Source: Gilvimarinus sp. 2_MG-2023
GTDB lineage: Bacteria > Pseudomonadota > Gammaproteobacteria > Pseudomonadales > Cellvibrionaceae
Length of the DNA stretch: 64,000 nucleotides
NCBI RefSeq assembly: GCF_030547685.1
Contig: NZ_JAUOQM010000012.1
Span: 1 to 64,000 of the forward strand
Direction of reading: 5' to 3'
Below, piece by piece: positions 51,611-59,695 of the stretch. The number at the start of each line of letters is the position of its first letter. Position 1 is the stretch's first letter. The notes under the pieces were generated by a model. That model was not told the DNA's origin and did not search any database. It saw only the letters and a list, made by a program, of their open reading frames with translations. The translations under genes were made by a program, and so were the position numbers.

Positions 51611-51654
51611 ATTTGTGTGATATTGATATTATTTTGCATCCTAAAACGAGAGGT

Positions 51655-51890
51655 TCGAAGTTTTATAGGAGCCGTCAAGGCGGTTTTTTATATGCCCGTG
51701 TCGCCGGGCGTGGCGAGTTACTTTTCTTTGTTTGGGCAAAGCAAAGTAACCAAAAGAAAGCCCACCCGCACATCTCAGCCCTTCGGGTTCCCTCACACCG
51801 GTTGATTTCGGTGGTCGGAAAAAATCGCGCTCCCCCGCGCTTTTCCTTAATCGCGCGTCCATGCGCGATTAACCACCAAAATCAACCGGC
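51655..51890. repeat. Structured intergenic element with nested hairpins
   Basis: Several hairpins are packed here. GTTACTTT-T-CTTTG (51717-51730) pairs with its near-complement CAAAG-C-AAAGTAAC (51737-51750). CCGGTTGATTTCGGTGGT (51798-51815) pairs with 51872-51889 with one mismatch, and inside that loop TTAATCGCGC (51847-51856) pairs perfectly with GCGCGATTAA (51863-51872). GCCCG/CGGGC brackets 51694-51709. The GTTACTTTTCTTTG-type hairpin recurs in many gammaproteobacterial genomes and tends to be called as spurious proteins. Short open frames here are not genes. Confidence 0.75.
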
Positions 51891-52332
51891 ATTCGGCTGG
51901 ATGAGATGGGGATTGGGGACTTCGTAGCGGGTATTGTTTTTGCGTCAGACATCAGACATCAGACGTCCGACCTCAGACACTCACACCATCCATGTGCAAT
52001 TAACCCACAAAATTAGCTCGAATTCGGCTGGATGTGATGGGGGAGGGGCCTTCGTAGCGAGTTTGGTTTTTGCGTCAGGCATCGGACGTCCGGCCTCAGA
52101 CACTCACATCATCCATGCGCGATTAACCACCAAAATCAATCGGCATTCGGCTGGATGAGATGGGGATTGGGGACTTCGTAGCGAGTTTGGTTTTTGCGTC
52201 GGACATCAGACGTCCGACCTCAGACACTCAGACCATCCATGTGCAATTAACCCACAGAATTGGCTCGAATTCGGCTGGATGAGATGGGGAAGGGGACTTC
52301 GTAGCGGGTTTTGTTTTTGCGTCAGACATCAA
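51859..52332. repeat. Alternating tandem repeat, about 124-131 bp, four units (ABAB)
   Basis: Unit starts (CCATG-GC-ATTAAC) are at 51859, 51990, 52113 and 52237, giving periods of 131, 123 and 124 bases. Each contains ATTCGGCTGGATG and a tail of GACATC/GACGTCC/GACCTC short repeats; the fourth is cut off after its TTTTTGCGTCAGACATC. Units 1 and 3 share GCGCGATTAACCACCAAAATC, while 2 and 4 share GTGCAATTAACCCACA, so the real period is about 250 bases. No insertion-sequence gene accompanies it. Confidence 0.85.
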
Positions 52333-52651
52333 AATCAAACTAGGTACTACGTCAAATTCAATGCTGAACATGAGACGGCTTACTTTCGAATCCTCAATTT
52401 CTAGCCATATTTTCTATATTTCGCTGGTTTTTCATGGGTTTAAGAGCCTAAGTTCACGAGACTTAATAAACATGATACATTGCCGGTTATTGTTCAAGTT
52501 GGCTTCTTTACCTTTCTGTAAAAATGCGCCAATTTAAAGGAAATAATATAAAATACAGTGAGTTGTGGCGAGTTTTTAAAAACAATCTAGGCGTGATACA
52601 TTGCCAGGCGCATTTTTCAACTCGCACATTAATAAGCTGTTAAATTACACC
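52333..52651. other. AT-rich gap before the DUF3800 gene with dyad and direct repeat
   Basis: The region has no credible gene. TGATACATTGCC occurs at 52473-52484 and 52594-52605. AAAAATGCGCC (52520-52530) has its exact complement at 52607-52617. GTTAAAT (52639-52645), a GTTRRRY-type core string, precedes ATG 52652 by six bases, as expected at the start of an integron cassette, but a matching left half is not visible. Confidence 0.5.
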
Positions 52652-53824
52652 ATGGAGTCAGGCTCTATCAAAACTCTAGCATTCATTGATGAATCAGGAA
52701 ATACGGATTTAGATACCGCCAAGCGCGATGTGTCCAAGTATTTCATCGTGTGTGCAGTGATTGTTGATGATGAAAAATCTGAATCGTTAATGCAGGAAGT
52801 TGATTCTATTCGGAAAAAATATTTTCAAACAGGCGAGATAAAGTCGAGTAGCGTCAGAGATAGAGACGGTCATTCTCGTCGTATAAAAATACTTGAAAGC
52901 ATATTGGGCTTAGATTTCAAGTTTTACGCAGTAGCTGTAGAGAAGGATGCTTTAAGTCGTGACGGAGGGTTTCAGTATAAAAGGTCGTTTTTAAAATTTA
53001 TCAATGGCCTTTTGTATAAGCAGTTGTTTGAAAATTTCCCTAGCATTGCGGTATTTGCAGATGAGCATGGCGGTGATGAGTTCAAACTCAGCTTTCAGAA
53101 ATATATTGAGAAAAATCATAAGCCAGACCTTTTCTGGGATTCTGAATTAAATTTGGTCTCAAGCCACGACAATATATTGGTTCAATTGGCTGACTTTCTT
53201 GTTGGTACGCTTGCAAAGGTATACGAAGGTAAGTCTAATCCGGCGTTGCTGGAAGGTTATAGGTCGCTACTTAAATCAAAGGCATTAGATATTAAGGAGT
53301 GGCCAACTAAGCATCAGGCATATTTCGAGCCTGACAAAACTAGCAAAGAGTATGATCGGTTCATTCATTCACATGCACTTTCTAAAGCCGAAATATATGT
53401 TGAAAATCACCGTAAATATAGTGATGAGGAAACAAGGCTCCAGGTATGTGTTTTGAATCATCTATTATTTAAAAGTCGACTGTCATCCGATGACGACTAT
53501 ATCCCAACTAGGTGTTTACTGGATCATTTGGAGAGCTGTGGTTTTAGCGATGTTTCAGAGCAAGCAATTCGGTCCCAAATTGTGTCAAAGTTGAGGGATA
53601 AAGATGTGATAATAGCCAGCTGTAATCGGGGCTATAAGCTACCTAGCAGTTATGCAGACCTAGTTGACTTCGTGGAGCGAGTGAATAGTCTAGTTCTACC
53701 TCTTTTAGAGCGTCTTAACAAAGCTAGAAATAGTTATTTGGTTGCTAGTAAAGGTGACGTGGATTTATTAAAAGGCACTAAGTATCCTGAATTGGTTGAG
53801 TTCTTACGGATACTCGAAAAATAA
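52652..53824 (+). CDS. DUF3800 protein with C-terminal winged-helix-like region (integron cassette gene)
   Basis: A 390-residue protein. The N-terminal domain (about 1-230) has the DUF3800 signature (AFIDESGNTDL, VFADEHGG, VQLADFLVGTLAKV), a predicted RNase-H-like fold with acidic residues that could bind metal. The C-terminal part (about 260-390) looks helix-rich and may be DNA-binding. DUF3800 genes are often found in mobile elements and near defence genes; function here is unknown. ATG 52652 (frame also open from TTG 52601) has no clear ribosome binding site, as is usual in cassettes. The gene is visibly AT-richer than its neighbours. Confidence 0.8.
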   Translation: MESGSIKTLAFIDESGNTDLDTAKRDVSKYFIVCAVIVDDEKSESLMQEVDSIRKKYFQTGEIKSSSVRDRDGHSRRIKILESILGLDFKFYAVAVEKDALSRDGGFQYKRSFLKFINGLLYKQLFENFPSIAVFADEHGGDEFKLSFQKYIEKNHKPDLFWDSELNLVSSHDNILVQLADFLVGTLAKVYEGKSNPALLEGYRSLLKSKALDIKEWPTKHQAYFEPDKTSKEYDRFIHSHALSKAEIYVENHRKYSDEETRLQVCVLNHLLFKSRLSSDDDYIPTRCLLDHLESCGFSDVSEQAIRSQIVSKLRDKDVIIASCNRGYKLPSSYADLVDFVERVNSLVLPLLERLNKARNSYLVASKGDVDLLKGTKYPELVEFLRILEK

Positions 53825-53942
53825 TTTAACAAACCGCTCCAGTCTGACGGCTGGTACTACGCGCCTTTTGTGTTACTCGCTGGCGCTCAAACATTAACAC
53901 AACGCCGCTCCGTACCAGCCGCAGCTGAGCGGGGCGTTAGGG
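53824..53942 (+). mobile_element. Integron attC recombination site
   Basis: Left core ATTTAAC (53824-53830) and right core GTTAGGG (53936-53942) bound an imperfect inverted repeat of about 119 bases. Inner arms are CGGCTGGTAC (53848-53857) and its exact complement (53912-53921); TTGTGTTA and TAACACAA pair further in. The outer arms read AACCGCTC on the left and GAGCGGGGCGTTAG on the right, with extra bases on one strand, the usual attC pattern. The left core overlaps the DUF3800 stop codon and the next gene begins eight bases after the right core. Confidence 0.88.
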
Positions 53943-53949
53943 TTTCTCC

Positions 53950-54693
53950 GTGCGCATACTACCGCTCATTGCTACTTTGCTGCTCTTTTCGTTCGGAGTC
54001 TCAATGGCACAAACCAGCAGCCCAGAGATGCAATTGCACATTGCAGCCGGTTCAAACGATACGAAGACGATAGGCGTGCTGATCAAACAGGGTGTTTTGA
54101 TTGATGCTGTAATCAATGGTAGCGTAACTCCGCTTATGACCGCAGCAAACAATGGAGCAACATCAGCCGTTGAAGATTTAATAAATCGTGGCGCAGATGT
54201 GAATCGGAAAACAAAAGCTCAGTGGACGGCACTTCTTTACGCAGCTGAGTATGGCAATGGCCCTGCATTAGAAGTCCTTCTGAAAAACGGAGCGGATATA
54301 AACGCCGTGCTCGCTGGCGGTGAAAGCGCACTTGTTCAAGCCTGTTTCAGAAAACGCCACGAGGTTGCGAACAAGCTAGTACAAGCAGGAATTAGTGTAA
54401 ATTTGACTTCGAAAATTGGACTTACCGGCGGCATTGTTTGCGCCGATGCAGGTTACGTAGATGTCCTTGGGAATCTAGCTGCACGTGGAGAAAACTTAAA
54501 TGCTTCGAATGCGTACGGCGAAACTGCACTAATTCGTGCAGCAATACAAGGGCACACTCATGTGGTTAAGTTTCTGGTTTCCAAGGGCGTGAACGTCAAT
54601 TTAAAAGATAACCAAGGGAAGACTGCCGCCATGTGGGCAGTCGAGAATGGGCACACCGATGTTGTTAAAGCACTTCAACCAAAAACCCAATAA
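53950..54693 (+). CDS. Secreted ankyrin-repeat protein (integron cassette gene)
   Basis: A 247-residue protein starting at GTG 53950, eight bases after the attC core. It has a signal peptide (cleavage near SMAQ, residue 20) followed by about six ankyrin repeats: GSVTPLMTAANNGATSAVEDLI, AQWTALLYAAEYGNG, GGESALVQACFRKRHEV, GYVDVLGNLAARG, YGETALIRAAIQGHTHVV and QGKTAAMWAVENGHTDVV. Ankyrin repeats bind proteins; the partner is unknown. Periplasmic or exported location is inferred from the signal peptide. It is the second gene of the cassette island. Confidence 0.82.
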   Translation: MRILPLIATLLLFSFGVSMAQTSSPEMQLHIAAGSNDTKTIGVLIKQGVLIDAVINGSVTPLMTAANNGATSAVEDLINRGADVNRKTKAQWTALLYAAEYGNGPALEVLLKNGADINAVLAGGESALVQACFRKRHEVANKLVQAGISVNLTSKIGLTGGIVCADAGYVDVLGNLAARGENLNASNAYGETALIRAAIQGHTHVVKFLVSKGVNVNLKDNQGKTAAMWAVENGHTDVVKALQPKTQ

Positions 54694-54762
54694 TTCAATC
54701 CAGGGGGCTTGCGTCAATCTGCCTCGAAGATTTCCGGTCATCCTTGATCTCAAGCGTTATGT
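54694..54762 (+). mobile_element. Degenerate attC-like site after the ankyrin gene
   Basis: GTTATGT (54756-54762) resembles the right core (GTTRRRY with one mismatch). GCTTG-CG-TCAA on the left pairs with TTGATCTCAAGC on the right. The left core is not recognisable, so the site may be partly decayed. The next gene starts 13 bases later. Confidence 0.45.
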
Positions 54763-54775
54763 CACAGAATAGAAT

Positions 54776-55252
54776 ATGAAGCTTAGAAAATTTACTTTAG
54801 AAGATGCTGCTAGAGTGGCTTTGTTAGCTGGAGATGAATCGGTATCTGAATGGACTGCTAATATCCCTTTTCCGTATAGTGAGACGGATGCGATCAACTG
54901 GATTACAGCAACTTCAAATAACCCTGATCGCCATCCGTTCGCCATTGAAGTTTGTAACGAGATTGTGGGGTGTGTTTCCTACTGGCCTCATGATAGAAAG
55001 TCTGTAGAGGTTGGGTATTGGGTTGGCAAAAGTTACTGGGGAAAAGGTTTTTGTACTACCGCACTCCAAACTCTTATTAACTTAGAGTCTTTTCCAGTAA
55101 ATGTTAATATTGTCGCTAAAGTAATGGCCAAAAATATAGCATCAGAGAAGGTATTGGTAAAATGTGGTTTTTCCTTGTCTGGGCAGTGTGCAATCAAAAA
55201 GCATGGCAATGAAATTAGCGGCAAGTTATTTATTAAGCAGTCAAGGACATGA
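54776..55252 (+). CDS. GNAT N-acetyltransferase, RimJ/RimL type (integron cassette gene)
   Basis: A 158-residue acetyltransferase of the Acetyltransf_3 kind: MKLRKFTLEDAARV, the central EVGYWVGKSYWGKGFCTTALQTLI (with the CoA-binding R/Q-x2-G-x-G/A-like loop KSYWGKGF) and the KNIASEKVLVKCGF motif. The acceptor is unknown; related enzymes acetylate protein termini or antibiotics. It starts shortly after the attC-like site and is AT-richer than the flanking chromosomal genes. Confidence 0.85.
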   Translation: MKLRKFTLEDAARVALLAGDESVSEWTANIPFPYSETDAINWITATSNNPDRHPFAIEVCNEIVGCVSYWPHDRKSVEVGYWVGKSYWGKGFCTTALQTLINLESFPVNVNIVAKVMAKNIASEKVLVKCGFSLSGQCAIKKHGNEISGKLFIKQSRT

Positions 55253-55301
55253 CAAAAACAGTTAAGCAAGGTGTGCCGCGCGTATGCTGCAAGCGTTAGG
55301 C
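55253..55301 (+). mobile_element. Possible attC remnant after the GNAT gene
   Basis: A full GTTRRRY core (GTTAGGC, 55295-55301) follows AAGC, and another GTTRRRY string (GTTAAGC) lies at 55261-55267. The element would be short and the inverted symmetry is poor, so it is a weak call. Confidence 0.4.
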
Positions 55302-55456
55302 AACCAAACTCCTCCCAAACAAGTAGCGGCAGTCGAAGGGTGTAGTGAGTCCTAGAAAAGGGTTATATATTTTCAGGTATTGCTGCTCCCTTCGAGAGCT
55401 GGGGCGCGGATTATTGAACAGCTTCCAGGTTTTGAACGCTCTCTTTCAGGCTCGTA

Positions 55457-56383
55457 TTACAATTTCCCCATCGCTTTAATATGCGCTACTGCGCTGCGCC
55501 CTAATGCGGGTAGGTCGTAGCCGCCTTCCAGCATGGAGACTATGCCAAGGCAGAAGTCGTGATTATCCACATAGGCGCGCAATTCGGTGGTGACCCAGGC
55601 GTAGTCGGCTTCGGTTAGGCTGACGGAGGACATGTCGTCCAGCAGGTGGCCGTCAAAGCCGGCAGAAATCAATAATAGCTGCGGTTGAAATTGCTCCAGC
55701 GCGGGTAGCCAATAATGTTTTACCGCCTGGCGGAAGTCTTCACCTTTGGCGGTAGCGGCTAAGGGGGCGTTGACGATATGGCCGGGCTGGTTGATAAGTT
55801 CGGTGTTGGGGTAAAAGGGGTGCTGGAAGGTGGAGCAAAACAGAACGCGGGGTTCCTGTAAAAAAATATCCAGTGTGCCGTTGCCTTGGTGGACGTCAAA
55901 ATCCAAAATAGCAACTCGCTCCAGCCCATGGTGGTCCAGTGCGTATTGAGCGGCCACGGCGATGTTGTTGTAAATACAAAAACCCATAGCGCGGTGGCGC
56001 TCGGCGTGGTGCCCCGGCGGGCGTACATTGCAAAATACGCCCTTGGCTTTTCCGGTAAGTACAAGGTCGACCGCCTGCACGCCACTGCCTGCCGCGTGGC
56101 GGGCCGCTAGCAGTGTTTTAGGGCTCATCCAGACATCGTTATCAAATACCCGAATACCGTTTGAGGGCGGCAATGACTTGAGTGAGGCCAAGTAGTCGGC
56201 ATCGTGTACGGCTTGCAATTGAGCGTCCGTGACTTCTTGCGCATCCCGCTCATTCACCACAAAATCCAGCCCACTGGCAATCATTTGGTTGCGAATAGCG
56301 TCTATCCGTTCGGGGCACTCGGGGTGACCTTCGGGGGCCAAGTGTTGCTGGCAGCTGGGGTGGCTAATGATTACAACGGTCAT
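55457..56383 (-). CDS. Histone deacetylase family protein (class II-like)
   Basis: A 308-residue zinc amidohydrolase of the HDAC/acetoin-utilisation fold. Catalytic and zinc-binding residues are visible in RPPGHHAERHRAMGFCIYNN (tandem His), DFDVHQGNGTLDIF and SAGFDGHLLD. Substrates in bacteria may be acetyl-lysine or acetylpolyamines. It begins 36 bases after nagX on the same strand, so it may belong to the nag transcript. It ends next to the cassette island. Confidence 0.92.
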   Translation of the reverse strand: MTVVIISHPSCQQHLAPEGHPECPERIDAIRNQMIASGLDFVVNERDAQEVTDAQLQAVHDADYLASLKSLPPSNGIRVFDNDVWMSPKTLLAARHAAGSGVQAVDLVLTGKAKGVFCNVRPPGHHAERHRAMGFCIYNNIAVAAQYALDHHGLERVAILDFDVHQGNGTLDIFLQEPRVLFCSTFQHPFYPNTELINQPGHIVNAPLAATAKGEDFRQAVKHYWLPALEQFQPQLLLISAGFDGHLLDDMSSVSLTEADYAWVTTELRAYVDNHDFCLGIVSMLEGGYDLPALGRSAVAHIKAMGKL

Positions 56384-56419
56384 AAGTTATTATTGTCGGC
56401 TATAGGTATTTATTTTGGG

Positions 56420-57625
56420 TTACAGTTTCAATTTAACACCCATTTTACTCATAATGGCGGCTATCCACATTATCACAAGGGCAAAAAAGGCGGACCAGAA
56501 AATACCGGCGGGGCCACTGTCAAAAATTGCGGGGCGGTAATTTATACCCGCCAGTTCAACCGCTGCCAGCAATATAAAGGGAAGTATATAAACCAACAGT
56601 GGGTTGGCTGCCGCCGGGGCGAAGAATTGGCACCAGCGGGTATGTTTTTTGACTTCGACGATATAGTGAGTAACCGTAAAAATCAGGGTGCAGAAAAAAA
56701 TACTAAACAGCGCCCAGGTCGGGGTCGCCCATATTTTTGAAATCGGGCTCACGGGCCAGATGGCGAGGGCCGCTATACCACTGCACAGTATAAGCATCAT
56801 GACATAGCCCCGACGATGAGTCACTAGCGCGTTGTGGTAAAAAAGCGTGGCCAGTATTGCCCCCGCTAAAACGATGGCGGTGTGGGTATTGTTGCGGTTA
56901 TTTTCTACCAATAATTGTAAGGCCGAGCCTTCAAATTCCCGGGTGCCATTGAGTAATAAATAAAGGCCTAAAAAGCCCAGGGCAGCCAGCGTTAAAAAGG
57001 CGATTTGAGCGTGGGCTTTGTCGATTTGCAGCGCGCCTAAGTAGACGATACCTGCCATTAGGTAGGCCCAGCCGATCAGCCCTAAAATACCCCACCATTG
57101 GGTCGTCATGCCCGTGTTGGCTTTGCCTTGATATAAATACCAAAGGGTGACCAGTAGCGCGGCGCCGAGTGTGCGTAACCCTATAGGGATGACAGCAGGC
57201 CAGTGGCTCGGGTATTGGCACCAGAGCAACAGCACCGCGCCGTACATCAGCAGGGTCCATAAATGAATAGCAATAGGCATGGTGTAGGGGTCATACCCAC
57301 TTAGGGTATTCACCATAAACACACCGATAATAATAAGGCTAATGCTGCGCAGGGCAATATGACCAAACAGTTGGCGCAGGCTGTCGCCTTTGTGCAAACG
57401 GGCCGCACAGGCAAAAGGAATCGACATGCCGACAATAAACAAGAAGGCGGGAAACACCAAATCTACAAAAGTCATGCCGTTGGCATCGGCGGCGAGATGT
57501 TTCATCCAGCCGGGGATGTCGGCAATGCCGGCCAGCTCGTTGACAAACACCATGGTTAAAATAGTGATACCGCGAAAAACATCGATCGCCAGTACGCGTT
57601 TGGCGGCAAGATCAGGTTGTTTCAT
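56420..57625 (-). CDS. nagX: NagX-type transmembrane protein (DUF5009/heparan-glucosaminide acetyltransferase-like)
   Basis: A 401-residue protein with about ten membrane segments and the opening RVLAIDVFRGITILTMVFVNELAG, the NagX signature. Family members include human HGSNAT, which acetylates glucosamine using cytosolic acetyl-CoA; NagX in Shewanella belongs to the GlcNAc pathway, its precise reaction being unclear. ATG 57625 is preceded by AGGAA; the frame is open to 57664. It follows nagB by 58 bases. Confidence 0.88.
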   Translation of the reverse strand: MKQPDLAAKRVLAIDVFRGITILTMVFVNELAGIADIPGWMKHLAADANGMTFVDLVFPAFLFIVGMSIPFACAARLHKGDSLRQLFGHIALRSISLIIIGVFMVNTLSGYDPYTMPIAIHLWTLLMYGAVLLLWCQYPSHWPAVIPIGLRTLGAALLVTLWYLYQGKANTGMTTQWWGILGLIGWAYLMAGIVYLGALQIDKAHAQIAFLTLAALGFLGLYLLLNGTREFEGSALQLLVENNRNNTHTAIVLAGAILATLFYHNALVTHRRGYVMMLILCSGIAALAIWPVSPISKIWATPTWALFSIFFCTLIFTVTHYIVEVKKHTRWCQFFAPAAANPLLVYILPFILLAAVELAGINYRPAIFDSGPAGIFWSAFFALVIMWIAAIMSKMGVKLKL

Positions 57626-57683
57626 TATTATTCCTGTTATAGCGTTTTTTCGGGCCCGCGCCATGCGCGGGCCGCGGTGGGCT

Positions 57684-58475
57684 TTACAGGCCCAGGCGTT
57701 CTTCCAGCTTTTGGTTTTCGACTTCGATGTGTTTGTAAAAGGCCTTGTCTTTTAATTTGGAGGCGGCGCCTTCGTCGACAATAATAATGGCATCTTTGTG
57801 CATTTGCAGGGCAGACGCGGGGCAGGCGGCGGTGAGTGGGCCTTCCACGGTCGCGGCAATAGCCTCTGCCTTGGCTTCGCCCGTGGCCAGTAACACCACT
57901 TTCTTGGATTCCAAAATCGTCCCGATACCCATGGTAATGGACAGATGTGGTTGGTATTCATCGTCTTTAAAAAAGCGTGAATTATCGTTAATGGTATCCA
58001 TGGTTAGCGTTTTCACACGGGTGCGTGAAGCCAGAGAGCTGGACGGCTCGTTAAAGCCAATATGGCCATTGCGCCCGATACCCAAGAGTTGAATGTCGAT
58101 ACCACCGGCGTTGCTGATGTCGTTTTCGTAATCGATACACGCGGCAATAGGGTCGTCGGCGTTGCCGGGCGGAACCTGCGTATTGCTTTTGTCGATATCG
58201 ACATGGTCAAACAAGTGCTCATTCATAAAATGGCGATAGCTTTGTGGGTGCTCGCCATCCAGCCCTAAGTATTCGTCTAAGTTAAAGCTGGTTGCCTTGG
58301 CAAAAGACAGTTCATTGGCTTTATTTAAAGCAATCAGTTCTTTGTAAAGAGCAACAGGCGTGGAGCCGGTGGCTAAACCCAGAACCGAGTTGGGTTTTTT
58401 CTGCAGTTGTTTTTTAAAAATATTGGCGCCGTAGGCGGCAACCGATGCGGCGTCTTCTAAGATGATAACTTTCAT
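57684..58475 (-). CDS. nagB: Glucosamine-6-phosphate deaminase
   Basis: NagB converts glucosamine-6-phosphate into fructose-6-phosphate and ammonia. The 263-residue protein has the phosphate-binding [14 protein letters not shown], the catalytic NLDEYLGL and the ring-opening His in [13 protein letters not shown]. Length is as in E. coli (266). It lies 15 bases after nagA in the same operon. Confidence 0.96.
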   Translation of the reverse strand: MKVIILEDAASVAAYGANIFKKQLQKKPNSVLGLATGSTPVALYKELIALNKANELSFAKATSFNLDEYLGLDGEHPQSYRHFMNEHLFDHVDIDKSNTQVPPGNADDPIAACIDYENDISNAGGIDIQLLGIGRNGHIGFNEPSSSLASRTRVKTLTMDTINDNSRFFKDDEYQPHLSITMGIGTILESKKVVLLATGEAKAEAIAATVEGPLTAACPASALQMHKDAIIIVDEGAASKLKDKAFYKHIEVENQKLEERLGL

Positions 58476-58490
58476 GATTGCTCCGGCAAA

Positions 58491-59642
58491 TCAGTGTTGT
58501 TGGTAGTCACCGGCCACCCAGGTAGCCGTAACGTTAAAGTCGTCGGTAAAGTGCACTAAATCTGCTCGGTAGTGCGGATCTATGCGGCCCAGTGTTTGAT
58601 TGAGTTTCATATATTCAGCGGGGTACAAAGAGGCCATCCGCAAGCTTTCACTTAAGGAAATGCCAACATCGCGATGGGCAATACGCACCGCATCGATCAT
58701 GCCGATGGCACTGCCAGCCAGCCGGCCTTCGGCGTTTACCAGAGCGCCGTTGTGCTCGAAAATCTCTTCGCCGTAAATGGTGAACGATTTTTGTTCGCTG
58801 CCTACCGTGGACATTGCATCGGTCACCAGGTATAGCTTGCCTAAGGGCTTGGCGTTGAGGGCGACTCTGACCGAACCGGGGTGTACATGGTGGTTGTCGC
58901 AAATAATGCCGCACCATGTGGTGTCGCTTTCGAGTGCTGCCCCCACCACGCCGGGTTCGCGCCCGCTTTGTGGGCGCATTGCGTTAAATAAGTGGGTAAA
59001 GCCCGTTAAGCCGTCAGCAATGGCCGCTACCACGTCTTCGTAATGGGCATTGGTATGGCCGGCGGCGACGAAGATGCCCGCCTGACACAGCTGTCTCACT
59101 TGGCCGCTGGCGGCGTGCTCGGGGGCCAGGGTGAGCATTACTTTGAATCCCTCAATGGCGGTCAGCCATTGCATATCTTCCTGCTCGATACCGCGGATGT
59201 ACTTGGCGTTGTGCGCACCGCGCTTGTCCATATCGAAAAAAGGACCTTCAATATGAATCCCTAAAATACCATTCATGCCCGCGTTGATGGCGTCGGATAC
59301 GGCTTTCACTCCGGCCTGATGATTGGGGCGTGTATCGCTGATAAGTGTAGGGAGCATACTGGTAGTACCGGTAGGGCGGTGACCGTCTAGCATGGTTTGC
59401 AGGGCGCTGACGCTGGGGTCATTGGTGAAAAATGCACCGCCACCGCCATTGACTTGTAGGTCAATAAAGCCGGGGGCGAGAATGCCACCTGCAAGGGGGA
59501 TGATCTCCGCATCAGGATACTGACGGACAACGTTGTCATTTTCGGGTAATGAAATAACCTCAGTGCCTTCGATAACCACAGCCCGATTGTCGAGAAATTG
59601 ATCACCGGTAAATATACGCGCGCCCACAAGAGCTTGTTTCAT
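58491..59642 (-). CDS. nagA: N-acetylglucosamine-6-phosphate deacetylase
   Basis: NagA removes acetate from GlcNAc-6-phosphate. The 383-residue amidohydrolase has PGFIDLQVNGGGG, GIHIEGPFF, the metal-binding HTNAHYED and HLFNAM, and the catalytic Asp in VTDAM. The start at 59642 gives normal N-terminal sequence (RIFTGDQFLDNRAVVIEG). A NagR-like operator lies inside the gene at codons 36-39. It is the first gene of nagA-nagB-nagX-HDAC. The kinase, transporter and regulator are not in the window. Confidence 0.97.
   Translation of the reverse strand: MKQALVGARIFTGDQFLDNRAVVIEGTEVISLPENDNVVRQYPDAEIIPLAGGILAPGFIDLQVNGGGGAFFTNDPSVSALQTMLDGHRPTGTTSMLPTLISDTRPNHQAGVKAVSDAINAGMNGILGIHIEGPFFDMDKRGAHNAKYIRGIEQEDMQWLTAIEGFKVMLTLAPEHAASGQVRQLCQAGIFVAAGHTNAHYEDVVAAIADGLTGFTHLFNAMRPQSGREPGVVGAALESDTTWCGIICDNHHVHPGSVRVALNAKPLGKLYLVTDAMSTVGSEQKSFTIYGEEIFEHNGALVNAEGRLAGSAIGMIDAVRIAHRDVGISLSESLRMASLYPAEYMKLNQTLGRIDPHYRADLVHFTDDFNVTATWVAGDYQQH
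59526..59537. promoter_or_regulatory. NagR-like operator inside nagA
   Basis: The same perfect palindrome GACAACGTTGTC as at the chitinase and TonB receptor, here within codons 36-39 of nagA (residues near DNVV). On the coding strand it reads AATGACAACGTTGTCCGT, closest of the three to the longer NagR consensus I recall. It lies about 155 bases downstream of the inferred transcription start and could act as a roadblock. Confidence 0.6.
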
Positions 59643-59695
59643 GTCACTTTAACCTGCGATAGTCATAAGATAGGCCGCAGCCCAATATCGTTCTT

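Noticed and set aside
51613-51927. Open reading frame over the hairpin element
   Set aside because: It coincides with the dyad arms and starts three bases after the rof stop without a start signal; its coding appearance is caused by the repeat.
51934-52158. Short open reading frame in the tandem repeat
   Set aside because: It runs across repeat units, has no ribosome binding site and no protein-like composition.
51859-52332. CRISPR array
   Set aside because: The repeated units are about 124-131 bp with no short constant repeat alternating with unique spacers.
52520-52645. A complete attC before the DUF3800 gene
   Set aside because: The strongest dyad arm lies outside the candidate left core ATTTAAA, the reverse of the attC order, so only the right core-like string was kept as a hint.
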